From Abyssibius sp040880065 (GTDB lineage: Bacteria > Pseudomonadota > Alphaproteobacteria > Rhodobacterales > Rhodobacteraceae): DNA of 64,000 nt. Below are positions 1 to 8,039 of this stretch, one piece after another. Position 1 is the stretch's first letter. Each line of letters begins with the position of its first letter. Made by a program: the position numbers and the translations under genes. Under the pieces are notes generated by a model that did no database searches, was not told where the DNA came from, and saw only the letters and a list, made by a program, of their open reading frames with translations. The stretch spans positions 62,001 through 126,000 of the forward strand of contig JBBDJE010000017.1 in NCBI GenBank assembly GCA_040880065.1, given 5' to 3'.

Positions 1-69
1 ATCCAGCACAGCGGGCTGGGCTTGGGCGAAACTGGCGCAGACCGCCAGCACAAGGCCCAAAAGGCGCAT
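1..69 (-). CDS. N-terminus of an exported protein, runs off the left edge
   Basis: Only the first 23 codons are present. They begin at an ATG that overlaps the ferredoxin stop codon in a TGATG junction, so the gene is probably co-translated with it. The visible peptide starts MRLLGLVLAVCASFAQAQ, a short basic start, a hydrophobic core and an AQA-type signal-peptidase I site. The mature protein therefore probably lies in the periplasm. The function cannot be told from what is present. Confidence 0.6.
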   Translation of the reverse strand, partial: MRLLGLVLAVCASFAQAQPAVLD

Positions 70-392
70 CAGATCTGCTTTTCGGGCATTTGCACGACCA
101 GCCCGTCAAGCGCGTCAGACACTTTAAGCTGGCAGGTCAGCCGCGAGCGCAAACTGTCGGGTTGCCAGGCGAAGTCGAGCATGTCTTCTTCCATCGGGTC
201 GCGGGCGGGTAGTTTTTCAACCCAGTCCGGGTCAACATAAACATGGCATGTGGAACAGGCGCAGGCACCGCCGCAATCGGCCTCGATCCCCGGAATGTTA
301 TTATCACGCGCGCCTTCCATAACGGTCAGGCCGTTGGCAACCTCAACTTCGTGGCGGGTTCCGTTATGCTCGATATATGTGATCTTCGCCAT
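69..392 (-). CDS. 2Fe-2S ferredoxin, adrenodoxin/putidaredoxin type
   Basis: A small soluble electron carrier of 107 residues, the normal family length. The 2Fe-2S ligands are visible as C40, C46 and C49 in ADCGGACACSTCHVYV, and C87 in RLTCQLKV, with an additional C44. Spacing and flanking residues match the vertebrate-type ferredoxins that serve cytochrome P450 or iron-sulphur cluster assembly, rather than plant-type ferredoxins. There is no hscBA or isc gene beside it in the window, so the physiological partner is unknown. The stop codon overlaps the ATG of the exported protein that follows. Upstream lies a 231-base divergent region shared with the RTX gene. Confidence 0.9.
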   Translation of the reverse strand: MAKITYIEHNGTRHEVEVANGLTVMEGARDNNIPGIEADCGGACACSTCHVYVDPDWVEKLPARDPMEEDMLDFAWQPDSLRSRLTCQLKVSDALDGLVVQMPEKQI

Positions 393-623
393 AAAACTTC
401 CTTCCGGGTACTCTTTCGCGCCTATCTAGCCATTCAAGTGCGGCGGTTCCAGCCCCTTCGCGCCGCGACATGTGTGCTCTGCGACAGGGCCAACGGATTT
501 GGGCGGATTTAACACTTTTTTTATTATTATTTTCAATGATTTAACCGTTAACCTTTCCTTCAGATGTATTTTGAATTTTATCTAATTTTGTGCGAGTTTG
601 TGTGCATCAGATCGGGGGTCGTG
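393..623. promoter_or_regulatory. Divergent intergenic region between ferredoxin and RTX gene, AT-rich half
   Basis: The half next to the RTX gene (about 505-600) is strikingly AT-rich, with T runs and ATT repeats, unlike the rest of the window. Adjacent TTAACC-like motifs (ATTTAACC and GTTAACC) sit near 539-555. This may be the promoter region of the RTX gene. I could not fix a -35/-10 pair with confidence. Confidence 0.35.
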
Positions 624-1724
624 ATGGCACATGTAAAGATTACAGCAACAGATTTTGGGTTTCACTTCTTGGGTGGCGCGGGCAATTTCGTGGCCCCCGA
701 TACGTTTTTCGCAGGCCCGCTCAGCGGCAGCGCCACCATGCTTAAACTGGCCGGGTCTGGCGGCTGGATTGGTAGCGAAAGCCTGCGCCAGCCCATGTTC
801 GGCATGCAAATTGATGCAAGCACGCCTGCCGATGGTGCCGTGCTTGGCGAAAGCAGCACAGTTACGGTGCGCGCCATTTCCTTTTGGCGGATGGAAGCGG
901 GCGGTGCCGTTGAAATCGGTGAAATGGTGCTGCCAGAGCCATTGATCGTCAGCGCCTATTGGCAGACCACGGGCGCCGAAAATACGCCAGGCTGGGTGGC
1001 TGATATTGGCAGTGCGCTTGGCGATATGCTGGCACAAAGCGGCTATCGTTTCATTGGCGGTGCAGGTGATGATGTGTTCATCGCCAGTGTCGATGCCTAT
1101 TACATGCGTGGTGCCAGCGTTATCAAAGGCGGTGCTGGGAACGATACACTGATCGGCGGCATCGGAAATGACACGATCCGCGGCGGCACAGGCAATGACA
1201 ACCTGCACGATGTGAGTGGCACAAATGTGTTGAAAGGTGGCGCGGGCGATGACGACATTTTCGTTGGCGGCAGCGCCGGTGGCTCAATCGCGCGCGGCGG
1301 TAGTGGCAATGATGTGTTGCGCTCGGGCGCCGGCGCCGACACGCTCTATGGCGGTTCCGGGCATGATGTGCTGATCGGGGGCGCTGGCAATGACACGCTC
1401 TACGGCAATGGCGGGCGCGACCGGCTGGAAGGCGGCAGCGGCGATGACGTGCTCATTGGCGACAACGGGCGCGATATTTTGCAAGGCGGTAGCGGGGCCG
1501 ACACGTTTGTCTTTTTTGCCGACCAGCGCGGGGCCGACCGGATTACCAACTTTGAAGACGGCATTGATATTCTGCAAATCGAGGGGCTTGGCACCGGCAT
1601 ATCGGCGCTGAACATCGTGCAAAATGGCAGTGATACCGAGCTATACTGGAATGGCCGGCTGCAAGTTACGCTTGAGTATTTTGATGCCGTCAATCTCGGT
1701 GCCGATGATTTCGTCTTTATCTAA
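624..1724 (+). CDS. RTX (haemolysin-type calcium-binding repeat) secreted protein
   Basis: A 366-residue protein whose second half consists of about a dozen glycine/aspartate nonapeptides of the form GGxGxDxLx (for example GGAGNDTLI, GGSGHDVLI, GGSGDDVLI), which fold as a calcium-binding beta-roll. The end (GADTFVF, then DRITNFEDGIDIL) is typical of type I secreted RTX proteins carrying an uncleaved C-terminal signal. The N-terminal 170 residues have no recognised enzymatic domain. I chose the ATG at 624, preceded by GGGG, over an upstream ATG at 564 that has no ribosome site and would add an unlikely hydrophobic stretch. No type I exporter genes occur in the window, so export must use one encoded elsewhere. 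A terminator hairpin follows. Confidence 0.85.
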   Translation: MAHVKITATDFGFHFLGGAGNFVAPDTFFAGPLSGSATMLKLAGSGGWIGSESLRQPMFGMQIDASTPADGAVLGESSTVTVRAISFWRMEAGGAVEIGEMVLPEPLIVSAYWQTTGAENTPGWVADIGSALGDMLAQSGYRFIGGAGDDVFIASVDAYYMRGASVIKGGAGNDTLIGGIGNDTIRGGTGNDNLHDVSGTNVLKGGAGDDDIFVGGSAGGSIARGGSGNDVLRSGAGADTLYGGSGHDVLIGGAGNDTLYGNGGRDRLEGGSGDDVLIGDNGRDILQGGSGADTFVFFADQRGADRITNFEDGIDILQIEGLGTGISALNIVQNGSDTELYWNGRLQVTLEYFDAVNLGADDFVFI

Positions 1725-1769
1725 ATTTTAAGTTAACTCTGGCTAAAACCTCAGCCGAATTTCGCACAA

Positions 1770-1796
1770 AAAAGGGGCGCTGTTTGCGCCCCTTTT
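1770..1796. terminator. Bidirectional intrinsic terminator between RTX gene and degP
   Basis: The arms AAAAGGGGCGC (1770-1780) and GCGCCCCTTTT (1786-1796) pair perfectly around a 5-base loop. T-runs on both strands let it serve the two convergent genes. Confidence 0.85.
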
Positions 1797-1813
1797 CCTG
1801 TTATCGAGCAGCT

Positions 1814-3262
1814 CTACAGCGCAAGCGCCACAAAGCGGCCATTGCCATCGCGGCGCACCAGCATCAGCACTGTGCGGCGCCCAGCTTCCGATGCGCGGCG
1901 GATCTGATCGACCACATCCGACGGGCGCGCAACCGTTTCCTGGTTCACCTCAACGATGATGTCACCCGGGCGCAGGCCTTTTGTTGCGGCCTCGCTCCCG
2001 GTTTCAATGTCGGTGATCACCACGCCGGAGGCATCACTCTCCAGCCCGAACCGGCCGCGCAGGTCATTGTCGAGCATCGACAGGCTCATGCCGTAAGCTT
2101 CGGCAGGGGCGCTGGAATTACCTTGGCTCACCTCGGGCTGCACATCGCCCATGGCTTCTTCCAACCGGCCCAGACGCACAGCCAGTTGAACGGTTTCACC
2201 GTTGCGCATAACCTCGACAGCCACTTCCTCGCCCACCGGCGCTTCGGCCACACGGCGCACCAATTCGCGGGTGCTGGCAATATCCAGCCCGTCAAATTTC
2301 AGAATAACGTCACCCGCTTCAATGCCGGCATCGCGCGCCGGGCCTTCGGGAACATCGGATACCAGCGCACCGTTAACCGAAGCAAGACCAAGGTTTTCGG
2401 CGATTTCGGGCGTCAGGTTCTGGATGCGGACACCCAGCCAGCCACGCCGCGTTTCGCCAAATTCGCGCAACTGGTCAACCACATACGACACAACATTGGA
2501 CGACATGGAAAACCCGATGCCGATGGACCCGCCCGATGGCGACAGAATGGCCGTGTTAACGCCCACAACCTCGCCCTGCATGTTGAACAGCGGGCCGCCC
2601 GAGTTGCCACGGTTGATGGCCGCATCAGTCTGGATAAAGTCATCATAATTGCCCGAAAGCGTGCGGTTACGCGCCGAAACGATACCGGCCGAGACCGAAA
2701 ACCCCTGCCCCAGCGGGTTGCCGATGGCCAGAACCCAATCGCCGACGCGCATAACGTCAGAATCACCGAACTGCACGAATGGCAGGTCAAAATCGACATC
2801 GACTTTCAGCACCGCAATATCGGTGCGCGGGTCTGTCCCGATCAACTCGGCGCTGTAAAATTCACCCGTGAACAGTTCAATCTCGATCTCGTCGGCATTT
2901 TCGATCACGTGGTTATTGGTGACAACAAAACCATCCGCCGAGATGATGAAACCCGAACCAAGTGCAGAGCCGCGGCGTTCGCGCTGCTCGGGGGTCTGGT
3001 TTTGAAAGTCGCGAAACAGGTCTTCAAACGGCGAGCCTTCAGGCACGACAAGATCGTTTCCGGCTTCGAGAACGCGTGTGGATGTGGTGATGTTCACAAC
3101 GGCCGGGCTGACAGATTCAGCCAGATCAGCAAGGCTGCCGGGGCTGTCTTGTGCGGCCATTGGCGCTCCAAAGCTTAGCATAAGCGCCGCAGCGGCAAGG
3201 GTGACATTGCGCATCACGCCGCCCGGATTACGGCGTTTGGCAGGTGCTAAAATTTCAATCAT
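1814..3262 (-). CDS. degP: Do/DegP family periplasmic serine endoprotease
   Basis: A trypsin-fold protease and chaperone that degrades misfolded envelope proteins. The catalytic triad is visible at H118 (TNNHVIE), D148 (DPRTDIAV) and S221 (RGNSGGPLF), counting from the ATG at 3262. Two PDZ domains follow, at roughly 270-360 and 385-475. The N-terminus has a signal peptide (RNVTLAAAALMLSFG...MAAQ). The start is ambiguous: a GGGAGAG ribosome site favours the TTG at 3268 or ATG at 3262, while ATG 3214 would begin directly at the signal peptide. It is the last gene of the hflK-hflC-DUF2065 run, after 147 bases. This recalls the functional link between HflKC and membrane proteolysis, although FtsH is not in the window. 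Length and two PDZ domains fit DegP/DegQ/MucD; the exact paralogue is not determined. Confidence 0.92.
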   Translation of the reverse strand: MIEILAPAKRRNPGGVMRNVTLAAAALMLSFGAPMAAQDSPGSLADLAESVSPAVVNITTSTRVLEAGNDLVVPEGSPFEDLFRDFQNQTPEQRERRGSALGSGFIISADGFVVTNNHVIENADEIEIELFTGEFYSAELIGTDPRTDIAVLKVDVDFDLPFVQFGDSDVMRVGDWVLAIGNPLGQGFSVSAGIVSARNRTLSGNYDDFIQTDAAINRGNSGGPLFNMQGEVVGVNTAILSPSGGSIGIGFSMSSNVVSYVVDQLREFGETRRGWLGVRIQNLTPEIAENLGLASVNGALVSDVPEGPARDAGIEAGDVILKFDGLDIASTRELVRRVAEAPVGEEVAVEVMRNGETVQLAVRLGRLEEAMGDVQPEVSQGNSSAPAEAYGMSLSMLDNDLRGRFGLESDASGVVITDIETGSEAATKGLRPGDIIVEVNQETVARPSDVVDQIRRASEAGRRTVLMLVRRDGNGRFVALAL

Positions 3263-3409
3263 GGTCAAAATGAACTCTCCCTTTGGCACTGGTTAAGGCG
3301 ATTCGTGCCTCCCAGCCTGATATTTGGCCTCAAACGACCAGAAAACAATTCGTTAAGGCAAACAGCCCTGTCACATGCACGTGACATCGGCAGTAACTTG
3401 CCACCCGCA

Positions 3410-3595
3410 TCAACTTGCCACCCAAAGCAAAATTGCGCCAGCCGCAATCATGCTTATGGCAATCTGGTGCAAGGTCTGGCGTGGCAATGCGGCAAGCAAG
3501 CGTAAAATATCGCCCATACGCGAAGGGGCCAGCGCAAGCGCCAGCCCCTCTGCTATGGCTAAAAAGCCGATGGCGAAAATGATCTTGTCGATCAT
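3410..3595 (-). CDS. DUF2065 small membrane protein
   Basis: A 61-residue protein with two hydrophobic segments (about residues 3-22 and 44-60) and a short basic linker containing PSRMGDILR, as in the DUF2065 (YjeT-like) family. The start overlaps the hflC stop in an ATGA junction. Members of this family commonly sit directly after hflC, which suggests a role with the HflKC complex in the inner membrane, but the biochemical function is unknown. Confidence 0.8.
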   Translation of the reverse strand: MIDKIIFAIGFLAIAEGLALALAPSRMGDILRLLAALPRQTLHQIAISMIAAGAILLWVAS

Positions 3596-4560
3596 TGCGC
3601 CGGTGCGACCGGTGCCGTTTCTGCCGGTGCCTCGGCGGGCACTTCAGTTGCCATTGGCGTGGCTTCGGTTGCCGCTGGCATGGTCAGTCGCGCAGCGCCT
3701 GCCCCGGTGCTTGAGTTGAAGTAGCTGAAGAACTCGCTATCGGGCGAGATCACCAAGGTCGCATTGTCACCCGTCATCGCAATTTCGTAAGCATTGAGCG
3801 AGCGATAGAATTCAAAGAATTCCGGATCTTGCCCAAATGCCTCGGCGAAAATTGCGTTGCGCTGCGCGTCGGCCTCACCACGAATGATTTCGCTGTCACG
3901 CTGGGCGGCAGAAACAAGCTCGACCTTGGTGCGGTCGGCCTGAGCGCGCACACGCTGTGCAGCCTCGGCACCACGGGCGCGTTCGTCCGCTGCTTCGCGT
4001 TCACGCTCGGCCTGCATACGGGCGAAGGTGGCGGCAAGGTTTTGCTGCGGCAGTTCGGCACGACGGATGCGCACGTCAATCACCTCGACACCCAAACCCC
4101 CGACCTGTGCGAACACGTTGTCGCGGATCTGCGCCATAAGCAGTACGCGGTCAGCCGAAAGGACATCATTTGAGGTCACCCCACCCAACACGTTGCGCAG
4201 CGCAGCATTCAATGATCGACCAATGCGGTCTTCAGCGGCGGCAATACTGCCAACTGCCTGACGAAACTGCACAGGGTCGGTGATGCGGTAGCGCGCGAAG
4301 GCATCCACCACAAGGCGGCGGTCATCGGCGGGCGTGACTTCAAGCGATTCGGTTTCTAGCGAGAGGATGCGGTCGTCAAAGCGCACGACCTCCTGAATGA
4401 ACGGCAATTTGAAGGCAAGGCCCGGATCTTCACGCACATCGCGCACCTGTCCGAACTGCAGCACAAGCACCTTCTCGCGCTCATCCACTATGAAAACCGA
4501 CGATGCGACCAGCACAACGGCGGCGATCAGGATACCGTATAGAATGTATAGCTTGTTCAT
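3592..4560 (-). CDS. hflC: HflC, SPFH/band-7 membrane protein modulating FtsH
   Basis: A 322-residue SPFH-domain protein. One N-terminal membrane helix (about residues 4-24) is followed by the band-7 domain starting at VDEREKVLVLQFGQV. A long alanine/arginine/glutamate-rich coiled coil (about 180-240) comes next, and the tail is rich in Pro/Ala. With HflK it forms the large cage-like assembly that surrounds FtsH in the inner membrane and restrains its activity. The start codon overlaps the hflK stop (ATGA), and the stop overlaps the DUF2065 start, so the three are translationally coupled. Confidence 0.95.
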   Translation of the reverse strand: MNKLYILYGILIAAVVLVASSVFIVDEREKVLVLQFGQVRDVREDPGLAFKLPFIQEVVRFDDRILSLETESLEVTPADDRRLVVDAFARYRITDPVQFRQAVGSIAAAEDRIGRSLNAALRNVLGGVTSNDVLSADRVLLMAQIRDNVFAQVGGLGVEVIDVRIRRAELPQQNLAATFARMQAEREREAADERARGAEAAQRVRAQADRTKVELVSAAQRDSEIIRGEADAQRNAIFAEAFGQDPEFFEFYRSLNAYEIAMTGDNATLVISPDSEFFSYFNSSTGAGAARLTMPAATEATPMATEVPAEAPAETAPVAPAQ

Positions 4561-5708
4561 TGGCTAGCCCTCCCGCTGCGCAACTCGCTTAGCGGCAGAT
4601 AAGGCACAACCCCCTGCCCGCCTTGTGCGGCACTGTCGATAATCACTTTCTGAACCGAGCCCATGACCCGTTCCAGCGTTTCAAGATAGAGACGCTGGCG
4701 CGTCACTTCCGGTGCCTTGGCATATTCCTGAAGCACGGCCAAAAAGCGGCTTGCCTCACCTTGTGCGGCGTTAACCACCTGAGCGCGATAGCCTTCGGCT
4801 TCTTCCAGCAACTGTGCCGACTGACCACGGGCTTCTGCTACGGCTTGGTTGGCATAGGCATCGGCGCGTTTTTCCAGCGTGTCACGCTCTTGTTCAGCAG
4901 CTTGAACGTCGCGGAAAGCATCAATAACCTCACGCGGCGGGTCGGCTTTGTCGAGGTTGAGACGAACAATGTTGACGCCGCTGTCATAGCTGTCGAGCGT
5001 GGCCTGAATAAGCGCTTCCACCTCGTTTGAAATTTGCGAACGGTCGCGGTTGAGGATCGGAGCCAGAATGCTCCGGCCAACCACTTCGCGCATCGCGCTT
5101 TCAGAGACGGCGCGAATGGTTTCGCGCGGATTGGCAAGGTTGAACAGAAATTTCGCCGGGTCGGAAATGTTCCAGACCACCTGAAAATCAATATCGACGA
5201 TGTTTTCATCGGTCGTCAGCATCAGCCCGTCATCGGAACGGTTGCCGCTACCGCCAACGCCGATATCTTCGATAATTTCGCGCGTTACCGGCAGAACTTC
5301 TGCGGTTACAATCGGCCATGGTGCAAAGTTCAGCCCCGGCTCACCAATGCTTGAAAACTCGCCCAATGTCAGCTCAACCGAGCGTTCCTCGGGTTCGACC
5401 GTGTAAAACGACATGAACAGCCAAACGCCAACTGCCGCAATGGCCACAAGGAACCACGCACCGCGGCCCATGTTTGGGCCAGTGCTTTCGCCATTGCCGC
5501 CACCGCCGCCGCCCATCAGAACGCGCAGCTGCTCTTGGCCTTTCTTGACGATTCTATCGAGGTCGGGCATTTGGTTGGGCGGGCGTTGCCCCCCACCATT
5601 GCCGCCACCATTCTGGCCACGGTCACCGCCACCCCAAGGGCCACGATCGCCGCCCTTGTTGTCGCCACCACCTTTGCCGCCCCACGGGCCGCCTTTATCA
5701 TCGCTCAT
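4557..5708 (-). CDS. hflK: HflK, SPFH/band-7 membrane protein modulating FtsH
   Basis: Partner of HflC. The protein has 383 residues when begun at the ATG at 5708 (MSDDKGGPWG). An earlier in-frame start would add 20 atypical residues and run into the gor coding end. The N-terminal 70 residues are a Gly/Asn/Asp-rich low-complexity region (GGKGGGDNKGG, GGGNGGGQR), typical of HflK. A single membrane helix (about 90-110) and the SPFH domain from VEPEERSVELTLGEF follow, then a coiled coil with AEARGQSAQLLEEAEGYRAQ. It lies 56 bases after gor and overlaps hflC by four bases. Confidence 0.95.
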   Translation of the reverse strand: MSDDKGGPWGGKGGGDNKGGDRGPWGGGDRGQNGGGNGGGQRPPNQMPDLDRIVKKGQEQLRVLMGGGGGGNGESTGPNMGRGAWFLVAIAAVGVWLFMSFYTVEPEERSVELTLGEFSSIGEPGLNFAPWPIVTAEVLPVTREIIEDIGVGGSGNRSDDGLMLTTDENIVDIDFQVVWNISDPAKFLFNLANPRETIRAVSESAMREVVGRSILAPILNRDRSQISNEVEALIQATLDSYDSGVNIVRLNLDKADPPREVIDAFRDVQAAEQERDTLEKRADAYANQAVAEARGQSAQLLEEAEGYRAQVVNAAQGEASRFLAVLQEYAKAPEVTRQRLYLETLERVMGSVQKVIIDSAAQGGQGVVPYLPLSELRSGRASQ

Positions 5709-5764
5709 CGGCACACGCCTTTTCTTTTGTTCATATGTGAAACTGGACCTTCGGGCCGGTGATT

Positions 5765-7129
5765 TCAAGCCACCTGGGCCACTTCTATAGGGTTCTTCAT
5801 CGTTACCAGCTCTTCGGCTGCGGTTGGATGCACTGCGCAGGTGCGGTCAAAGTCGGCCTTGGTCGCGCCCATTTTGATGGCGATACCCGCCATCTGGATC
5901 ATCTCGCCAGCACTTGGGCCGACGATATGGCACCCTAACACCTTTTGGCTGTCTCTGGCCACGATAAGCTTCATCAGCATCCGCTCATCACGTCCGGCCA
6001 AAATATTGGCCATGGGGCGAAAGGCGGCGCGATACACCTGAATATCGCAGGTTCGGGCTGCCTCAAGCTCGCCCATGCCCACAGTGCCGATTTCGGGCTG
6101 TGTGAACACGGCGGTCGGAATAAGGTCATGGTCAACCGGGGTGGGTGTGCCCCGAAAAACGGTATCGACAAAGGCCATCGCTTCACGAATGGCCACCGGC
6201 GTGAGGTTTACGCGGTTGGTGACATCGCCCACCGCATAAACCGAAGGAATCGCGGTTTGCGAATAGTCATTCACCAGAATTTCGCCCGCTTTGCCAAGGC
6301 TCAAGCCAAGGCCCTCCAGCCCCAAACCTTCGGTATTGGCAACACGGCCTGTCGCATAAAGCACCTGATCGACAATGCAGACGGTGCCGTTGGTGCAGCT
6401 TACATGCAGCCCGTCATCCTGCTTTTGGATACTCACAACATCGGTTCCAAGGTGCAAATCAATGCCACGCGCCATCATTGCATCGGCAACATGGCCGCGT
6501 ATTTCGCCGTCAAAACCGCGCAAAATTTGCTCGCCACGGTAAAACTGGTGGGTTTTTGCGCCCATCCCGTTGAAAATACCGGCAAATTCGCAGGCGATAT
6601 AGCCGCCGCCAACCACAAGCACGCGCTTGGGCAGGTCGGGCAAATCAAACACCTCGTTCGAGGTGATGGCATGTTCTGCCCCCGGCACATGCGGCACAAA
6701 TGGCCGCCCGCCAGTGGCCACAAGAATATGCGCCGCGGTGATGGTTTCGCCTGTGCCAAGCGTTACGCTATGCGCATCTGCCAGCGTGGCGCGGGCGTTA
6801 TACGTGGTAACCTCGGCCCCGTTCAGCCCGCTGCGATAAAGCCCCTCAAGCCGGTTAATTTCGGCATCTTTGGCGGCAATCAGCTTGGCCCAGTTAAAGC
6901 TGGCAGGTGCAACATCCCAGCCAAAACCGGCCGCATCTTCAAAGGCTTGGCTAAAGCTCGACGCATAAACCATAAGTTTTTTGGGCACGCAGCCGCGGAT
7001 GACACAAGTGCCCCCCATACGAAACTCTTCGGCCAGTGCCACGCGCGCGCCCGTGCCCGCAGCCATACGCGCCGCGCGCACCCCACCCGAGCCGCCACCA
7101 ATGACGAACAGATCATAATCAAAGCTCAT
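5765..7129 (-). CDS. gor: Glutathione-disulfide reductase
   Basis: An NADPH- and FAD-dependent enzyme that regenerates reduced glutathione in the cytoplasm; 454 residues, the normal length. The FAD dinucleotide fold is GGGSGGVRAAR near residue 11. The redox-active disulphide is in GGTCVIRGCVPKK. The NADPH-binding fold is VVGGGYIACEFAG, followed by YRGEQILRGFD as in bacterial glutathione reductases. The C-terminal dimerisation domain carries the catalytic CAVHPTAAEE. The ATG overlaps the rpiA stop (ATGA), so both NADPH-linked genes are coupled. This is a plausible arrangement because the pentose phosphate pathway feeds NADPH. Confidence 0.95.
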   Translation of the reverse strand: MSFDYDLFVIGGGSGGVRAARMAAGTGARVALAEEFRMGGTCVIRGCVPKKLMVYASSFSQAFEDAAGFGWDVAPASFNWAKLIAAKDAEINRLEGLYRSGLNGAEVTTYNARATLADAHSVTLGTGETITAAHILVATGGRPFVPHVPGAEHAITSNEVFDLPDLPKRVLVVGGGYIACEFAGIFNGMGAKTHQFYRGEQILRGFDGEIRGHVADAMMARGIDLHLGTDVVSIQKQDDGLHVSCTNGTVCIVDQVLYATGRVANTEGLGLEGLGLSLGKAGEILVNDYSQTAIPSVYAVGDVTNRVNLTPVAIREAMAFVDTVFRGTPTPVDHDLIPTAVFTQPEIGTVGMGELEAARTCDIQVYRAAFRPMANILAGRDERMLMKLIVARDSQKVLGCHIVGPSAGEMIQMAGIAIKMGATKADFDRTCAVHPTAAEELVTMKNPIEVAQVA

Positions 7130-7878
7130 TGCGGCATCTCCACTTGGCGTGCCGGCCTCTCGCCGTTTGCCCCGATTTCACGCACGCGCCCATCGGCATA
7201 GCCCACCAGCCCAGAATGGGCGATGTCAATGAACAGCCCGGTTTCGACCACGCCGGGAATGCGGTTAAGCGCAACCGACAGGCCGCGCGCATCGCTGATA
7301 GCACCAAGCCGCACATCAAGAATGTAATGGCCTTCATCGGATACAAACGCCGCGCCGTTTTTCATACGGCGGGCAATGGCAACATCTTTGTAGCCCATGG
7401 CGGCGATCAGCCTTGCAACAAGTGTCTGGGTGGTTTCCCAGCCAAAGCGCACCACCTCAACCGGCAATGGAAAGGCGCCAAGCCGGGCAACCTCCTTGCT
7501 GTCATCGGAAACTACCACCATCCGGTCCGACGCGGAAGCGACGATCATTTCTTGCAAAAGCGCCCCGCCGCCGCCCTTGATAAGGTTCAGATCGGCATCA
7601 AACTCATCCGCGCCATCAACGGTCAGGTTCAGCCAACCCGCTTCATCCAGCGTGATTTGCGGAATAGCCAGAGTGCTGGCCTGTGCGGCGGTAACCGAAC
7701 TTGTTGGCACGCAGACCACGCCCAACCCTTCAGCCACGCGCGCGCCAAGCAGGTCTACAAACCACGCAGCGGTAGAGCCTGTGCCAATGCCAAGCCGCAT
7801 TCCCGGCTGCACCAAATCCAGCGCGGCCTTGGCGGCGGCATATTTTGCACGATCGGCGGGTGTGGTCGGTATTTTCAT
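7126..7878 (-). CDS. rpiA: Ribose-5-phosphate isomerase A
   Basis: Interconverts ribose 5-phosphate and ribulose 5-phosphate. The protein has 250 residues from the ATG at 7878 (MKIPTTPADRAK). Family motifs are visible: GTGSTAAWFVDLLG for phosphate binding, DGADEFDADLNLIKGGGGALL with the catalytic aspartates, and the KNGAAFVSDEGHYILD region. Earlier in-frame starts would add about 44 residues absent from the family. It is the first gene of the rpiA-gor-hflKC run and is divergent from sdaA across 161 bases. Confidence 0.95.
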   Translation of the reverse strand: MKIPTTPADRAKYAAAKAALDLVQPGMRLGIGTGSTAAWFVDLLGARVAEGLGVVCVPTSSVTAAQASTLAIPQITLDEAGWLNLTVDGADEFDADLNLIKGGGGALLQEMIVASASDRMVVVSDDSKEVARLGAFPLPVEVVRFGWETTQTLVARLIAAMGYKDVAIARRMKNGAAFVSDEGHYILDVRLGAISDARGLSVALNRIPGVVETGLFIDIAHSGLVGYADGRVREIGANGERPARQVEMPQ

Positions 7879-8039
7879 GGTCGGGCCTTTGGGCTGCATT
7901 GCTTTGGGCGTTATATAGGGCGAATCCGGAGGCTGTGCGAGGGTGGATTCGTCGCAACTGCGCCATTTCGTGCCAAACCGTCGGAAACAGGGTGGCAATT
8001 TAGTGCGCAAAACCGGATACCTAACAAAATTCCCGGGGG

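Noticed and set aside
564..623. Upstream in-frame ATG extending the RTX protein by 20 residues
   Set aside because: No ribosome site, AT-rich leader composition, and the ATG at 624 is better supported.
1784..3178. Long open frame on the plus strand opposite degP (464 codons)
   Set aside because: It is the GC-rich antisense shadow of a clear DegP gene, rich in His, Arg and Ala without a domain.
5945..7201. Long open frame on the plus strand opposite gor (418 codons)
   Set aside because: It lies fully inside gor and the end of rpiA, has biased antisense composition and no recognisable motif.
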